A stretch of DNA of 64,000 nt from Luzula sylvatica (lineage: Eukaryota; Streptophyta; Magnoliopsida; Poales; Juncaceae): NCBI GenBank assembly GCA_946800325.1, contig OX326959.1, positions 11,538,862 to 11,602,861 of the forward strand, read 5' to 3'. The translations under genes and the position numbers were made by a program. The notes under the pieces are model-generated. The model was not told where the DNA came from. It saw only the letters and a list, made by a program, of their open reading frames with translations, and did no database searches. Shown here piece by piece: positions 1 to 12,105 of this stretch. The stretch's first letter is position 1; every line of letters starts with the position of its first letter.

Positions 1-474
1 GTCATCAATGGTTTTTTTGTAAAAAAAAAATTTATAAATTTATATTTTGATCCTTTTTAGGTCAAAAAATTACATTTTGATCCTTTTTATTTACATTTTG
101 GTCCTTTTTAGTTTAGAAAATTATATTTTGGTCCTTTTATTTATATTTTGATCCTCTTTTATTTATATTTCGGTCCTTTTTTACATTTTTGAATTTACAT
201 TTTGGTCCTCTTTATTTATATTTTGGTCTTTTTTAATTTAAGTTTATATTTTGGTCCTTTTTATTAACATTTTGGTCCTTTTTTATTTATATTTCAGTCC
301 TTTTTTACATTTTAATTTATATTTCGGTCCTTTTTATTTATATGTTTGTCCTTTTTAGTTTTAATTAACATTTTGGTCCTTTTTATTTACATTTCGATTT
401 TTTTTTACATTTTGATCATTTTTTCTTATTTTACATTTGGTCTTTGTTTCCTATTTTACATACATATTAAAATT
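1..474 (+). repeat. GGTCC minisatellite, first block
   Basis: Imperfect tandem units of about 20-25 bases built around ATTTTGGTCCTTTTTATTTAC. The same unit recurs in the Helitrons at 31.5, 56.8 and, inverted, 60.0 kb, so the array belongs to this transposon family. Confidence 0.8.
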
Positions 475-719
475 TGTGAATATGTCCTGATTATATTAAT
501 CGAATTTAGAAGCACCTGAGCAAATGCTATTTATACAAATTATATTAGAAAATAATATTCGTGATAGACTAATTTCGTGAACCTCATACATCTATTGACA
601 TCATGATATTTGCAAATATGTCATGATTAGATTAATTTAGTTCAAACGCATGCGCGTTAATTCGCACATGCGTTAATTCTATTTAAATAATTATATAAAA
701 AACATCCCGCGCAATTGCG

Positions 720-957
720 TCCTTTTTATTTATATTTTTGGTCCTTTTTAATTTAAGTTTATATTTTGGTCCTTTTTATTAACATTTTGGTCTTTTTTTA
801 TTTACATTTCAGTCCTTTTTTACATTTTAATTTATATTTTGGTTCTTTTAATTTATATGTTGGTCCTTTTTAGTTTTAATTTACATTTTGGTCCTTTTTA
901 TTTACATTTCGGTTTTTTTTTTTACATTTTTTCTTATTTTACATTTGGTCTTTGTTT
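720..957 (+). repeat. GGTCC minisatellite, second block
   Basis: Second copy of the array, starting directly after the broken hairpin at 703-719. It aligns with 217-450 and shows the tandem duplication inside this Helitron. Confidence 0.75.
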
Positions 958-1210
958 CCAATTTTACATACGTATTAAAATTTGTGAATATGTCCTGATT
1001 ATATTAATCGAATTTAGAAGCACCTGAGCAAATGCTATTTATACAAATTATATTAGAAAATAATATTCGTGATAGACTAATTTCGTGAACCTCATACATC
1101 TATTGACATGATGATATTTGCAAATATGTCATGATTAGATTAATTTAGTTCAAATGCATGCGCGTTAATTCGCACATGCGTTAATTCTATTTAAATAATT
1201 ATATAAAAAA

Positions 1211-1242
1211 CATCCCGCGCAATTGCGCAGGGATAAAGCTAG
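1211..1242 (+). other. Helitron 3' terminus (hairpin + CTAG)
   Basis: GC-rich stem around AATT, then GATAAAG and CTAG before a T. This matches the Helitron rule of a hairpin about 10 bases before CTRR. Confidence 0.85.
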
Positions 1243-1299
1243 TTTATTTATAAAGTTGTACCACTCTCACCCATATTTTTATTAGGCTGAAGTTGAACT

Positions 1300-1640
1300 A
1301 GTTTATTAATTATTTGGGCCTAGAAAGGAAATAACTATTAACATGCAACTTAAAATTTAAATAGCCAGTTTGAAGAAAAATATACACAAATAAAAATGCT
1401 TAATAACTCGCATGTCATGTATCATGTGTGATATACATAAAAGTTGCTTTTAACTACAAGTCGTGTGATATCATTCACAATACATGAGTAACCACTTGTT
1501 TACGGCTATTATATATAGAGGACACAATACATTTTTTTTCTTATGAAATTTCTTATATTTTATTATAGTACACTAGTTCACAAAAATCATAAGGTATCAG
1601 AGAAAATCTTGTTGAAAATCAGAAAAAAAATGTAAGAATA
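1300..1640 (+). repeat. Dispersed repeat R1, copy a, with TATA-like box
   Basis: Shares with 3240-3640, 7680-8010, 39893-40095 and 61600-61890 the ordered blocks GTGTGATATCATT, TATATATAGAGGACACAA (TATA-like box at 1510-1519), ATGAAATTTCTTATATTTTATTA and a TATCAGAGAAAATC-like block. The upstream block TGGGCCTAGAAAGGAAATAA is shared with copies b and c. The layout looks like a promoter and transcript leader. No coding sequence was recognised; an old non-autonomous retroelement LTR or a Helitron filler are both possible. Confidence 0.6.
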
Positions 1641-1668
1641 TAAAAATGAAAATATTTATTCTTTCGGA

Positions 1669-1775
1669 CTTCATTTGGGAGAAGTACAAGACAAGAATAA
1701 CATTAGGTTGGCAAAAGTAGTTATTCCAATTTATCTCTCAATATTAGTAATGACCAAATACTTGAATTTAAAATA
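1669..1775 (+). repeat. Repeat paralogous to the site of the 28.8-kb hAT insertion
   Basis: Nearly identical to the two flanks at 28741-28793 and 29627-29695 but uninterrupted. It acts as an empty-site reference for that transposon. Confidence 0.75.
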
Positions 1776-2630
1776 GCTGTTCGGCATAGTGAAATTAGAG
1801 CAGAACAACGGAATAAGAGCTTTATTCCAGCCGAACAGAGCTGGAAGTAAGTGGAAGAAGCAGCGGATTAGCGGATTATTTCTATTCCATGGTATGGGTG
1901 AAATTTCTTTAAGCCATGGATTAAGACATATTTTAGGACAAAAATACTCCCGGCTCTTCCAACTGATGCCGCCTACCTGGCCAATAAACAATTATTTTCT
2001 CTAACCCTCCTTCTCTCTGTTATCCACAAATCAAGAAAAATACTCTTTCTCCCCACTATCTTCTCCGGCGAAATCCCAGCGATTTGTTGGTCATCTCACT
2101 CGCCTAACATCTTTCTAAAAAGGATAAAATCAATTATTTCTTTTTTTGCAACTCGGTGATTTTTCCGACTCATTATGAATTATTTGATTGAGATCTAAAG
2201 ATCAATATTGATCAGTACTAATATTATTGTTGGTCACTATATACAAGCATTTATGTATTTTCTAAATTATACATTTCTTGTGTTGAATTCATAAAATATC
2301 AAAATTATTTTACTCCTAATAAATAAAATTGAAATTATTGTATGTATAAGTAGTATAACCCATACGAATATAAAATTATCTAAACAATAAATATGAATCG
2401 GAGACATGGAAAATACTTTTCATTAATTTATACAAGCATTTAGGAATTCATAAAATATCAATTTTCTATATACAAGCATTTAGGTATACATATAAATTTA
2501 TAAAATTCACAAAATACTTTTCATTAATTATATTGTATAAATATTAATACATGTCTTTTGTATACATATTAATTCACAAACTACCTTTGATTTATCAATA
2601 TACTTGAGATCTAAAAATATATATTAATAT
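1776..2630. other. AT-rich spacer, no gene seen
   Basis: A short stretch at 1778-1850 contains GTTCGGC and its inverse GCCGAAC, similar to 13615-13700, and may be a MITE remnant. The rest is AT-rich with short duplicated motifs (TACAAGCATTTA, TACTTTTCATTAATT). The open frames here have no recognisable content. Confidence 0.5.
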
Positions 2631-2639
2631 TTGCAACAG

Positions 2640-3640
2640 GATGTGTGCATGTTGAAACATGGAAAAAGTTTTCTTTGTTTGGGATTAGGTCACAACATAA
2701 AAAAAATGACTATCTAAATCATTTCAGAATATTTATTTTTGTTTGAATAGGAGGCTATTGCAAAAAAAAAAAAAAAAATCAAATCGTTATCCAATTTAGC
2801 CCAACTTTCTTCATCCAACCCAAAACAATTACAAACATTTCAACATTTAGAACCATGCAAAAAGAATGCAGTTCCGACATTTTAACCATAAATAATTCCA
2901 ATAATCTTCTTATTTTTAATGAAATATTAATCTAAATTGTTTTGTTTTCCACATGAAATCGTACCATTATAATTTTGTTGAACGATTATATTTTGTTATG
3001 TGTATTCATCTCCTCTATAACTCTATTAGCTGAATGTTTGATTTTTTTTAATAATTATATTTTGGTGCATTATATTTTAAACAACAAAATGTTCCAATAT
3101 GATTTAATCTCGTTTCTATATTATGTGCTTAATTTTCTATATATCATATTAATTACACTAAATTTATGTAACATGCTCGAACCACGCAGAATCGTATATT
3201 GTCAAAAATGGAAGTCGTGACAGGAATACTCATTATTTACATACCACTTTCATCTACGCGTTTTTATTAGGAAGAATTGATGTATTTGGCCCTAGAAAAG
3301 AAATAAGAATTAATATGCAACTAAATAATTAGTTCAAAAAAAAAATACACAAATAAAAAACTGCATAATAATTTGCATGTAATACATCATGTGTGATATA
3401 TGATTAAAATGAAGCTTCTAAATGCGAGTCTCGTGTGATATCATTTATAATACGTGATTAACCAACAGTTTAAGGCTATTTATACATAGAAGGCACAAAA
3501 CAAAAAATTTCTTTTTGTATGAAATTTCTTATGTTTTATTACAATACATTCATCCATAAAATAAGGTATTGGAGAAAATCATATTAAAAATTGAAAAAAA
3601 TGCAAGAATAAAAAATCAAGAATGTTTATTCCTTATGATA
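2640..3640 (+). repeat. Dispersed repeat R1, copy b (long version)
   Basis: Long copy of R1. The upstream part (GTTGAAACATGGAAAAAGTT, a block ending in CCCAAAACAATTACAAACATTTC, and CACATGAAATCGTACC) recurs at 4230-4900, 61200-61480 and, inverted, next to 58960-59035. The downstream part resembles copy a, but its TATA-like box is decayed (TTATACATAG). The open frame inside it (2975-3220) is just AT-rich repeat DNA. Confidence 0.55.
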
Positions 3641-4059
3641 TTTTAGCTTTTTTATTATACTAGTATGAAGCGTGCATAAGTTCTTGGCGGAATAGTCATC
3701 GAGGTTTTTTTTAAGGATGTGGTGGGGACAAATATATGTCCTCGTCAGTTAATTGCATAAAATATAGGCAAAATATCTTCTCAAAAAATAAGTTGTATTG
3801 TTCCAGAAAAAAATTGTTACTTTGCACAGTGTACTATTTATTTTATGAGCAATTATTTTTGAATTTTTCAAACGGATACAAGAAGGATAATTAAAAATTG
3901 AGGAGGATTAACTACGTTGGAGAGAAGAATGGCAATCGGTGCAATTAGGGATACACAATATTTGTGTTATTTGTAAATGATTCTACAAACTCAAGGTCAA
4001 TGAAAAGTCCAATTTCGAGAAAAAGACACTCATGAAATTTTAACTAAAATTGCAACAAT

Positions 4060-4900
4060 CTTCTTAAATTAGCGAGATGTTAATTTAAATTCTTTATTTT
4101 TCATTTATATTTTATTCTCCACCTCAAATCTCATCGTTATATATTATTTTAACAATTAGATTTTGTTACGACTTACGAGTGTTCATCTTCTTTATTTAAT
4201 TGTACAATTGATTATTTTTAATAATTATACCATAAGATGTTTCAACAAGATGCAAGTACATTGAAACATGAAGAAAGTTATTTTTTATTTGAGACTAGGT
4301 CATTATATAAATAAATATTATCATTGGTGGTGCTGCTTATGTGATGAATACCTATTTATAAATTATTTATAAATGAATATTTAAATCATCCTAATATATT
4401 TATTTTTGTTTGGATATATGGCTATTTCAAGAAAATTGAGCCATTACCCAATTAAGCCCAAATTTATGTATCCAGTCCAAAACAATTACCTACATTTCCA
4501 CACGAAATTAAAAAAAAAAAACACACACAGTTCTGACATTATAATCATAATTCCAATAAGCATTTTATTTTTATTAAAGTATTAATCTAAATTCTTTATT
4601 GTTCACTTATATTTTATTTTTCACATGAAATTGTATCATTATATATTTTTTGAACAATTATATTTGGTTATGGTGTTCATCTCCTCACTTAGTTGAATAT
4701 TTGATCATCTTTTCAATAATTATATTTTTGTGTATCCGTTGGTGTATTACATTTTAAACCACAAGATGTTACAATATTATTTAATCTTTTTTTTTTTTTA
4801 TTATGTGCTTACTTTTATGTATATCATATTTATTTAGAATAAGTCTTGTTTAACATGCTAAAATCACGTAGAATCATCTCTTGACCACAACGATCTAATT
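4060..4900 (+). repeat. R1-related repeat, partial copies
   Basis: Two partial copies of the R1 upstream part lie in tandem (about 4070-4260 and 4560-4860), recognisable by the shared CATTTATATTTTATT and CACATGAAATTGTA blocks. No gene. Confidence 0.5.
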
Positions 4901-6880
4901 TTCATGATTTATGATAAAATATTTTCATGCGTATAAAAATTTAAATGTGTTTGTTTTTACATATTAGATACCCCTTTTCTATGATACACCAGAACTGGAA
5001 TAAATGGGAAATAATACTTTCTAATCCTACTATGGGCATCAGTAAGGATCTAATTCTTTCTATGATACCCTTTTCTCAACATGGAATAATTCTTTTTAGT
5101 ACTGTTAATTTATGTGAGTTGGATATAATAGAACTTAATATCACTTCCATTTCGGAATATTATAATATTTTGACCATATTTTGCAATTTTCAGAATTTTT
5201 TTGGACTTGCTTGTATTTTTAAAACATTTCGACTATATTTTATAATTTTCAGAGATTCTTGGATAGAATATTTGGACCATAATTGCAATTTTCTGAGGTT
5301 TGTGTTTCAACTGGTACGCCACAAGTACCAATATGTGAGGGGTTTATGTTTGTGTACAATTTGAATTTTCATACTTTTTGCAATTGAATTTTGCTAAAAT
5401 GATGTAAACTTCACTGGGGTCATATGCAATTGTTTTGAAATTAATGCTGAGTACTCGCCATCCTGAGGAAGTTGGGACATGTTTGCAAACAAATTCCTAT
5501 ATTTTGTTATATTTATGACTATATAACCTAAATACATCTATATTGCAAACTATATTAAACTAAGGTTAAATGTTAAACTCAGTCAAAATATATTACTAAA
5601 AAATTTATTATATAAAAAATATGAATAAATTATTGAAAGTTATTAATGTTATTACTAGCAATAACTTTACATAATTTACATGATGAAACTTATGTAGGAA
5701 TTAATAAATTACAGTACTAAATGTTACAGAAATTCACATAATATAAATTATTTTTCATAAATGGTCATACAATAAAAACCAGAAATCCTTTCTTATTATG
5801 AACAATATTTATTGACTGGATATTAATATTTTTTATGCTATATTTTTAAGTATTTGGATATAGCACAAATATAATATTGTCTTAGACTTTTCAGAAACGA
5901 AACAAAAAAACAACAACAATACCAAGTAAGCAATATATGTATACTTTTCATGTTCATGTATCAATAATATAATTTATTAAACCTAAGTGGGAATATCAAA
6001 ACGGCTGATTAGCTAATATGACCTTAATTTTAAAACCCCAAAAAATATAAATTGGAATTTGAAACTTATAATTTTTAAATTTTGAGCTGTTATGGGTGTA
6101 GGTGGGTGTAACGGTCATGCCAGCAAAATGCATATCAGGCATAACCAGCTATCTCTATTCCGATTCGGTCCCAATTTGGACCCACCAATAAAATTATAAT
6201 CTATTATATCTGTGCTCCCTAATTAATAAATAAAGAGGAATTTATCAAAATTTAATTATTGCTTTGGATTATGTAAATTGCATTTATTAGTATCTTGGTT
6301 GTTTCATGTTCGTGGACTTTCTTTTTGCAAAATACAAAATACCCTAATAGTTGAATATAAAAAGAAGTGAAGTGAAGTATGATAATTGACAACGTTAAGA
6401 CCAAGCTTTGAATGGGTCAATGAGTTGATTGCATCATTTATTTCTACATCACTAAATTAAGACTAAGTTTTCTTGATTGCATCATTCATATAATTTTCTT
6501 GATTGCCGTGAGATCATCGTCAGATCGCCGCCAGATCCCCGTCGGATCGCACGAGACTCATACAAAGCGAAAAGCAACTCTCAGAACCTACACTCATGAA
6601 GCGACGGCCAAGAATCGAACCAGGTCGAATTGATCAAACAATCATCTTTCAAGAGTCTGTAGCCATTCAGCAGCAGCCTTAGAACATATTACATTGAATA
6701 TACTTAAAACAATCATATTATAAAGGAATCATCATAATACAGATATTTCATCCCTATTGATTTCGTTCTAATATATTCGACTGTGCAAGAGAGATGGCAA
6801 CATCCGGATTAGCTCTGTTTTTTTGTTGAATAAAAGCTCTTCCACAAGGAAATCACTACGCAAAACAATATCGAACTCGA
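4901..6880. other. AT-rich intergenic DNA, no gene seen
   Basis: An open frame of 139 codons at 4945-5364 has no recognisable domain and is rich in Ile/Phe/Leu as expected from AT-rich DNA, so I do not call it a gene. Around 6500-6680 the composition is more gene-like (repeated GATCGCCG-type motifs), but no frame could be assigned. Confidence 0.5.
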
Positions 6881-6889
6881 AAATATCCT

Positions 6890-6980
6890 AGAGAGAGAGA
6901 GAGAGCACTGGAAAAAAAATAGGGCTGCAATATTACAAATTTCTCAGTTTCAAGAAAAAAACACTGAAATTTCTATACAA

Positions 6981-7026
<46 letters not shown>
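6890..7026. repeat. (GA)n microsatellites
   Basis: Two GA runs, 6892-6906 and 6983-7026. On the minus strand they are CT-rich like a plant 5' UTR, but no coding exon follows. Apparent Ser/Leu-rich frames are translations of the microsatellite. Confidence 0.8.
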
Positions 7027-7029
<3 letters not shown>

Positions 7030-7669
7030 CGAAGCAACGGAAAAGAGAGAACTTGAAGAGGGAGCACCGAAAAAAATATACGGGATTGATTGATACTTTC
7101 AGACAACGGAAAAGAGAGAACCAAGAGAGAGAAAAGCCTAACAAATGGGAGCGGTAGGAAAGACGAAAGAGAGCTGGTGGGTGGGAAGAGACGAATTTTT
7201 GTCACAAAAAAGAAGGTTAAGCGTGGAGAAAAATGAACTCGGAATTTCGGGAAAAAATTCGGCGAAAAAAATAAGGTTCATATCATTACTCTTCTTTTTA
7301 ATTCACGGAAAGGGCATTTGTTTTGGGAAAGAAAAATGAACTCGGATCTAATTTCTAATAACGGGTCCATAATTTTAATTTGGATTCGAAACTATTTTGA
7401 GCTAAAAACAGGCCCGAATTGTTAAGATCTTCAACACTGTGAAAATAAGTATATATACTAATAAATACTAATATACATGATATATATCATATAAGGCTCC
7501 TCAAAAAAATAATTTATTATATTATATTTTCCACGAAAAATCGGATATATTATATTTATTTAATTACATTTAACTTTTATGTAATATTCATGAACATGCA
7601 GCTTTGTTTCTTGATCGATATCAACACTATCGTGACAACAACACTTGTTTATAATACCGCATCACTTTC

Positions 7670-8020
7670 ATCCATGTTTTTTTATTAGGACGAATTAATT
7701 TATAATTTTATTTGGACCTAGAAAGGAAATAAACATTAACATGCAATTAAATAGCGAGTTTGAATAAAATACACAAACCGAAATTTTTAATAACTGGCAT
7801 GCCATGCGTGTGAACTGTGATGTATGCCAAAGTTGCTTTAAAATGCGAGTTTTGTGATATCATTCATAATACACGATTAATCAACTGTTTAAGGCTATAT
7901 ATAAAGGACACAAAACATAGATTTGTTTTATGAAATTCCTTATATTTTATTATAATACACTGTTACACAAAAGATGAGATATCGGATAAAATCATGTCAA
8001 AAATTAGAAAAAAAAATGTA
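7670..8020 (+). repeat. Dispersed repeat R1, copy c, with TATA-like box
   Basis: Contains GGACCTAGAAAGGAAATAAAC, GTGATATCATT and a TATATATAAAGGACACAAAACA block (TATA-like at 7896-7906), in the same order as copy a. Confidence 0.6.
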
Positions 8021-8448
8021 AGAAGTTGGGACTACTACAATCTTAACTCCCGCAATGCAATTTGTTTTTTGTGTGATGGATAAGGAAGATGATATTGCTG
8101 CAATCACATTATTCGTGTTTGGATTAATAAAGTTAATACTGAATTTAAATAAGTCTAGTTTATAATCATATCTTATCTTCTTAAGTTAATATCCCATCTC
8201 AAGTAATTATATTAAAAATATATATATATATATCTCATCGTATGATTCACAATTAGACAAAGAATGAAGAATGAACCTAGCCTATTATATAAAGACAACA
8301 AAAATAGTTCAATGAATAATCATACATTTTCTTAAGTTCAATTGATCATGTATTTAAGTTGCTCCATATAATCATACTAAAAAACCATACAAAGAAGAGT
8401 CTACAATAGATGCAATTACACCTTAAGAATAGTCTGCAATAAAAACCA

Positions 8449-8690
8449 CTAGATATACTGAACAGTAGTAAGGAACAATCGTAGTAGCAGAATTGGAGCC
8501 AATTGGTCGAATTGTAGTAGCAAGATCAGAGAGTATGGAGCCAATTGGTCGAATCGTAGTACCAAGAATACTCTACGATTACGCTCCTTCCAGACGGCCC
8601 ACAAGATGGAGCAGAAGAAAGCATCCCACCTCCTGGTTTGTGCCTTATCCATGTACGATCGATGATGGCACCAAGAATCTCGAAGCATTC
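8449..8690 (-). pseudogene. LINE ORF2 C-terminal remnant
   Basis: Read on the minus strand, the segment contains RRWDAFFCSILWAVWKERN, followed by RRVF. The W..WKERNRR.F pattern is typical of the region after the zinc finger at the C-terminus of plant L1-type ORF2 proteins; the intact LINE at 15.3 kb has NWAIWKQRNARIF there. Only about 30 residues are recognisable. Downstream a 40-bp unit containing GGAGCCAATTGGTCGAAT is duplicated (8493-8530 and 8538-8573). The rest of the element is missing. An old LINE piece is the best explanation. Confidence 0.6.
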
Positions 8691-8849
8691 GTATCGGTGT
8701 TAGGGGAAGTGAGACTGACTTTGCTCAGCGATTGCCATACAGAGTTCGTTTTTGAAGATTTTGAACCGTTAGGATTCGATCTCGGAATACAGGCCAGGCG
8801 GAACATTTCATCTTGTTCGAAATTTTGGCCCTCCATAGCAAACTAATAT

Positions 8850-10670
8850 TCATAACAAATTAATATATTGATGTATTTATATTGAATATAATTTCTAAAT
8901 AACTCAATATTTTTTCATGAATATCAAACTAGAATCCATAACAAATCTAAAGAAATTCAAGATATACACCACGCAAAAATATAAATCAATATTTAATTAA
9001 TCTAGCATGTGCACATACTTATTTTCCATGCACAGTATAGGTATGTGTCTCCCTTGATAATTATCAAATTCTTGAAAAAATAGGATTCTTGGATAAAAAA
9101 ACATAAAATCTCAATATGCATACTTTACGGAAAGTAGGAGAAGGCAAAGATTCGGTTTAGGGATTGTTTGGATGATGACTGTTAGTACATATGCAAAAAT
9201 TTGTCATTTTCGTTTGTTTGATTTGATGTATTTAATTAAATTCCTGCATTTTGTATTACTAATGATCTCCCCACTACGGTAAGTCGACTTCATCCCAAAA
9301 CTACGAGAGTCCCAGTTGCAGGAAAATAAATAGATTAGCCGGAAAATTTTAATAATAATTTATCAATGAAGATGTGAAGGGAGTACTATATAGCCACTAT
9401 GATTTTCAACTATATAAACGTAATATGAGGATTATTATGCCCCCCCACAAGACTACATATATTCAAATTATCATGTGTATTTGTATACATGAGAAAAATA
9501 ATTTGACCAAAACATGATATACACGATGAAGATTATAAAAGAATACATAATATATTTACATAAATTATTAATACACTCGTGGTGTTGTACATCATGTCTT
9601 TAAAAATTTATTACTAATTGAAATAGTTTATTTTATAATTAAAGTCACCAGATTAAATATTTTTATAAGTAATGCATATAAGTTGCATAACCCACGTTGT
9701 TCGGGTAGACAAGAGCATTACGCGCATTGCCAGTGCAATGGATATGGACAAAAAGCATGATTTGTGGGTATGCTAATCGATGCCATCGTGAGCTTGCATG
9801 ATAAGTTTTCGGTGTCATTGTCGTTATCGGTATGTCAATATGTAGCAATACATAAATATATTGTTTGTATGTTCTTAAAGTTCGACTATACTCTTCAAAA
9901 TTGTTGGATTGATAATTTCGTAATGGAACATCATAGTATGCGTTAATTTCTGATATGAAATTGTTTATGTAAGAATCTTGTTTTATTTTATTTTTATTTT
10001 TGGATTGTAATGTGATGGTATAATTTTGGATGATTATTAGTTTCTTGGTTAAATGAAAATCTTATGTTAATTAGTCAATGGTTAAATTTATTTGAAAATT
10101 TTAGAACATATAAATTTTGAAATTTCATAATTCAATTACACCAGCCCAAACATAAAAACTATAAATGCGGTAATTTTACTTTCGCAATCCAAACATTAAA
10201 ATTTGAACTGCAATTTTCAAAACTCGACTTGCGGAAGTTTGACTTACTTCATGTAAATTATAATACGGTCACCAAACATGCCCTTAGTTATTTGGCCCCG
10301 CCAAAATTTTGCACTGCTTTAGTAATCTTTGGAATTTCAGTGAGAATCCCAAGTGCTGCAATAAAATGATCTAGAGATGTTACAACTGCAGCAATATATC
10401 AAATACCACAATCCAAACATAAGTATTAGTCTAATACAACAATTAATACTACTAATCACCTTTATTACATTCATCCATGCATGCCCTTAATGCATGGATC
10501 TACTAATTTTTTTTGTTTTGCATAAAATATGGCCATAGGCTTCCATATAAGAAAAAATGTCATGATTACATCATCAATACAAGCATAAACACATACATGA
10601 CTAACTAAAAACTGGTCGCTCATAATAAGCTAAAATCCAAAACGTAACGAAACAAAAATAAACCATCGAT
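8850..10670. other. AT-rich intergenic DNA, no gene seen
   Basis: No supported coding region. TTAGGGATTGTTTGG near 9157 and the inverse CCAAACATGCCCTTA near 10273 could be terminal inverted repeats of a decayed transposon of about 1.1 kb, but the match is weak and no target duplication was found. Confidence 0.4.
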
Positions 10671-10689
10671 ACGACTTATTACATAGAAG

Positions 10690-11099
10690 ACCCTATAAAA
10701 TCTTCTTGCGCCTTTCGAGCCTTTTTAGCAAAAGAGTTTGTTTGCCTTCTTGTTGTGACTTGTACTAGTAATTCCAACTCGGATATGCCTTTGCAAGGGA
10801 ATGACAATCAAGGAAGTCAAAATAGACCGTCCAATCGATCTCCAAATTAGGGTTTAAAAGGGCGTCAATTAATTGAGAATTATCCGAGTGAAAGATACGT
10901 ATCGATATTTTGAGCGAACCAATATAATTAATTGCGGCAAGAGAAGAAAGCACCTCGGCATGGAATGGAGATCGAGCTTGGATTGGTTTACCTTCGAAAT
11001 GTATCATCTCCTCGAAGTATTAAATTAAAAACCCATATCCCGCATGGTCCGTTGGCCATGAGCCATCGAAATAGCATAAGAACTCCGTGGGTTCATTTG
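10690..11099 (-). pseudogene. RNase H domain remnant of a plant non-LTR element
   Basis: Minus-strand translation from about 11099 gives EFLCYFDGSWPTDHAGYGF, an in-frame stop (TAA, near 11022), then EGKPIQARSPFHAEVLSSLA and HSDNSQLIDALL. The DGSW, AE(V)L and SD(S/N)..(L/V) spacing is that of the RNase H-like domain of plant non-LTR retrotransposons and their many derivatives (catalytic Asp in DGSW, Glu in HAEVL, Asp in HSDN). A basic tail (SFAKKARKAQEDF) follows in a shifted frame around 10700-10735. The stop and shift make it non-functional. It could come from a LINE or a domesticated RNase H-like gene; a LINE remnant is more likely in this context. Confidence 0.7.
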
Positions 11100-11219
11100 C
11101 ATGGGGTCAGGCTCGGCCCGTGGACAAGCCCAGCAAGCCCACGGGTTAGGACATCAAATGGGTTAGGGGCACCATGTTAAAAATATTTAATAGTAGGTTA
11201 TGTATTGAACAAATAAAAA

Positions 11220-11352
11220 ACTGGGCACGGATGGTTGAGTTTGATCTTTCGACTATTAAGGGTCCCAAGTTCAAACCTCGCTGGATGTTTTTTGTTTTAT
11301 TTTTTCCCAAGTTCAAACCTCGCTGGATGTTTTTTGTTTTATTTTTTTTTTC
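11220..11352 (+). mobile_element. tRNA-derived SINE-like sequence
   Basis: GGATGGTTGAGTT (11229-11241) resembles an RNA polymerase III A box, and AAGTTCAAACCTC (11268-11280) resembles a B box about 30 bases later. A T-rich 3' end (TTTTTTGTTTTATTTTTT) follows, as in many plant SINEs. The B-box half (CCCAAGTTCAAACCTCGCTGG plus T-rich tail) is duplicated in tandem (42-bp unit, 11265-11348). No clear target duplication, so moderate confidence. Confidence 0.5.
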
Positions 11353-11822
11353 TGTCGTGGGTATACATAATATATCTAGTTTTATACATCAATAAACATA
11401 TAAATATGAATTTCACCAAGTTGGACGATATGCATGTGCCAACAACCATTCATAATTTATTTTACTCAGATGTAAACATCCTAGAATACTTGATTAATCA
11501 CATTAGAAAATCTGATTCGAATTAAGTCAAAACTAAATAATGATTTCACACAAACGATAGGCAAAACATGCCTATTAATCAAGGCAAATTAAGACCAACC
11601 AGGACCTAGTTCTAGTGAAAATATAAAAGGAAATTATTGGTGAAAATAATCCAATTTTGTTTTCATAAACCTGCTTTAATTTATAGTTACTTCGAGAAAT
11701 AACTATTATTGACATGCATATGAGAGAACACAAATTATACAAGTGATTTGAGTTTTATTAAAAAAAATCGTTTCCTCCTAACGAGAACCATTCCCCAATT
11801 ACATGTCTCCATCGTTGGCATT

Positions 11823-11856
11823 GCATGATGTGTGAGAGAGAGAGAGAGAGAGAGAA
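11823..11856. repeat. (GA)n microsatellite
   Basis: GA dinucleotide run of about 30 bases in AT-rich DNA. Confidence 0.85.
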
Positions 11857-11949
11857 AAGTGTTGGTTATATTTCAATAAAATAACCAAATTTATTAAATT
11901 AATAATTAATTAATTAATTAAGAACAAGCCTGGATGTATTCACGTAATC

Positions 11950-12105
11950 GTGTCACTGCTGCCTAAAGGCAGATTGAGGATCTCTTGTGCAGGATTTGCG
12001 TTTATCTATCTCCAATGTTTTACACCTCGATAACTCATCTCGTATCCGTTCCGGTAACACAGTCGAAAACAAGTTCTTCACATTGAAAGAAATGAAGCCG
12101 TGCAC
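11950..12105 (-). pseudogene. Unassigned coding-like fragment
   Basis: On the minus strand a frame stays open from about 12105 to a TGA near 11957 and has normal amino-acid use, unlike surrounding AT-rich DNA. It includes NLFSTVLPERIRDELSRCKT followed by LEIDKRKSC. I do not recognise the family. No start codon or promoter is visible, so it is probably a captured or relict exon. Confidence 0.35.

Larger units (their letters stand above)
1..1242 (+). mobile_element. Non-autonomous Helitron, left end cut off by window edge
   Basis: The right end is a Helitron 3' terminus: a GC hairpin (CCCGCGCAATTGCGCAGGG, 1214-1232), a short spacer and CTAG (1239-1242) followed by T. The first bases match the region next to the 5' end of the related elements at 31.5 and 56.8 kb (GTCATCA, then a T-rich and A-rich run), so the true 5' end lies just left of the window. 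The body is a GGTCCTTTTT minisatellite followed by a conserved AT-rich tail. Most of the element is present twice in tandem (about 217-719 and 720-1242). The first copy ends inside the hairpin. No Rep/helicase coding sequence is present, so it would depend on an autonomous relative. Confidence 0.85.

Noticed and set aside
839..1027. Phe/Leu/Ile-rich small frames in the GGTCC arrays (also at 31.6-32.7, 56.7-57.3 and 60.0-60.9 kb)
   Set aside because: Low-complexity translations of the minisatellite.
3655..3700. TACTAGTATGAAGCGTGCATAAG as a minus-strand Helitron end
   Set aside because: CTAG is present but no hairpin can be drawn.
4945..5364. 139-codon open frame
   Set aside because: AT-rich composition, no recognisable motif, no homologous copy in the window.
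6933..7205. Ser/Leu-rich minus-strand open frame over the GA microsatellite
   Set aside because: A (CT)n translation without other support.
11174..11525. tRNA gene at the A-box/B-box-like sequence
   Set aside because: Does not fold into a cloverleaf as read; spacing and T-rich tail fit a SINE remnant better.
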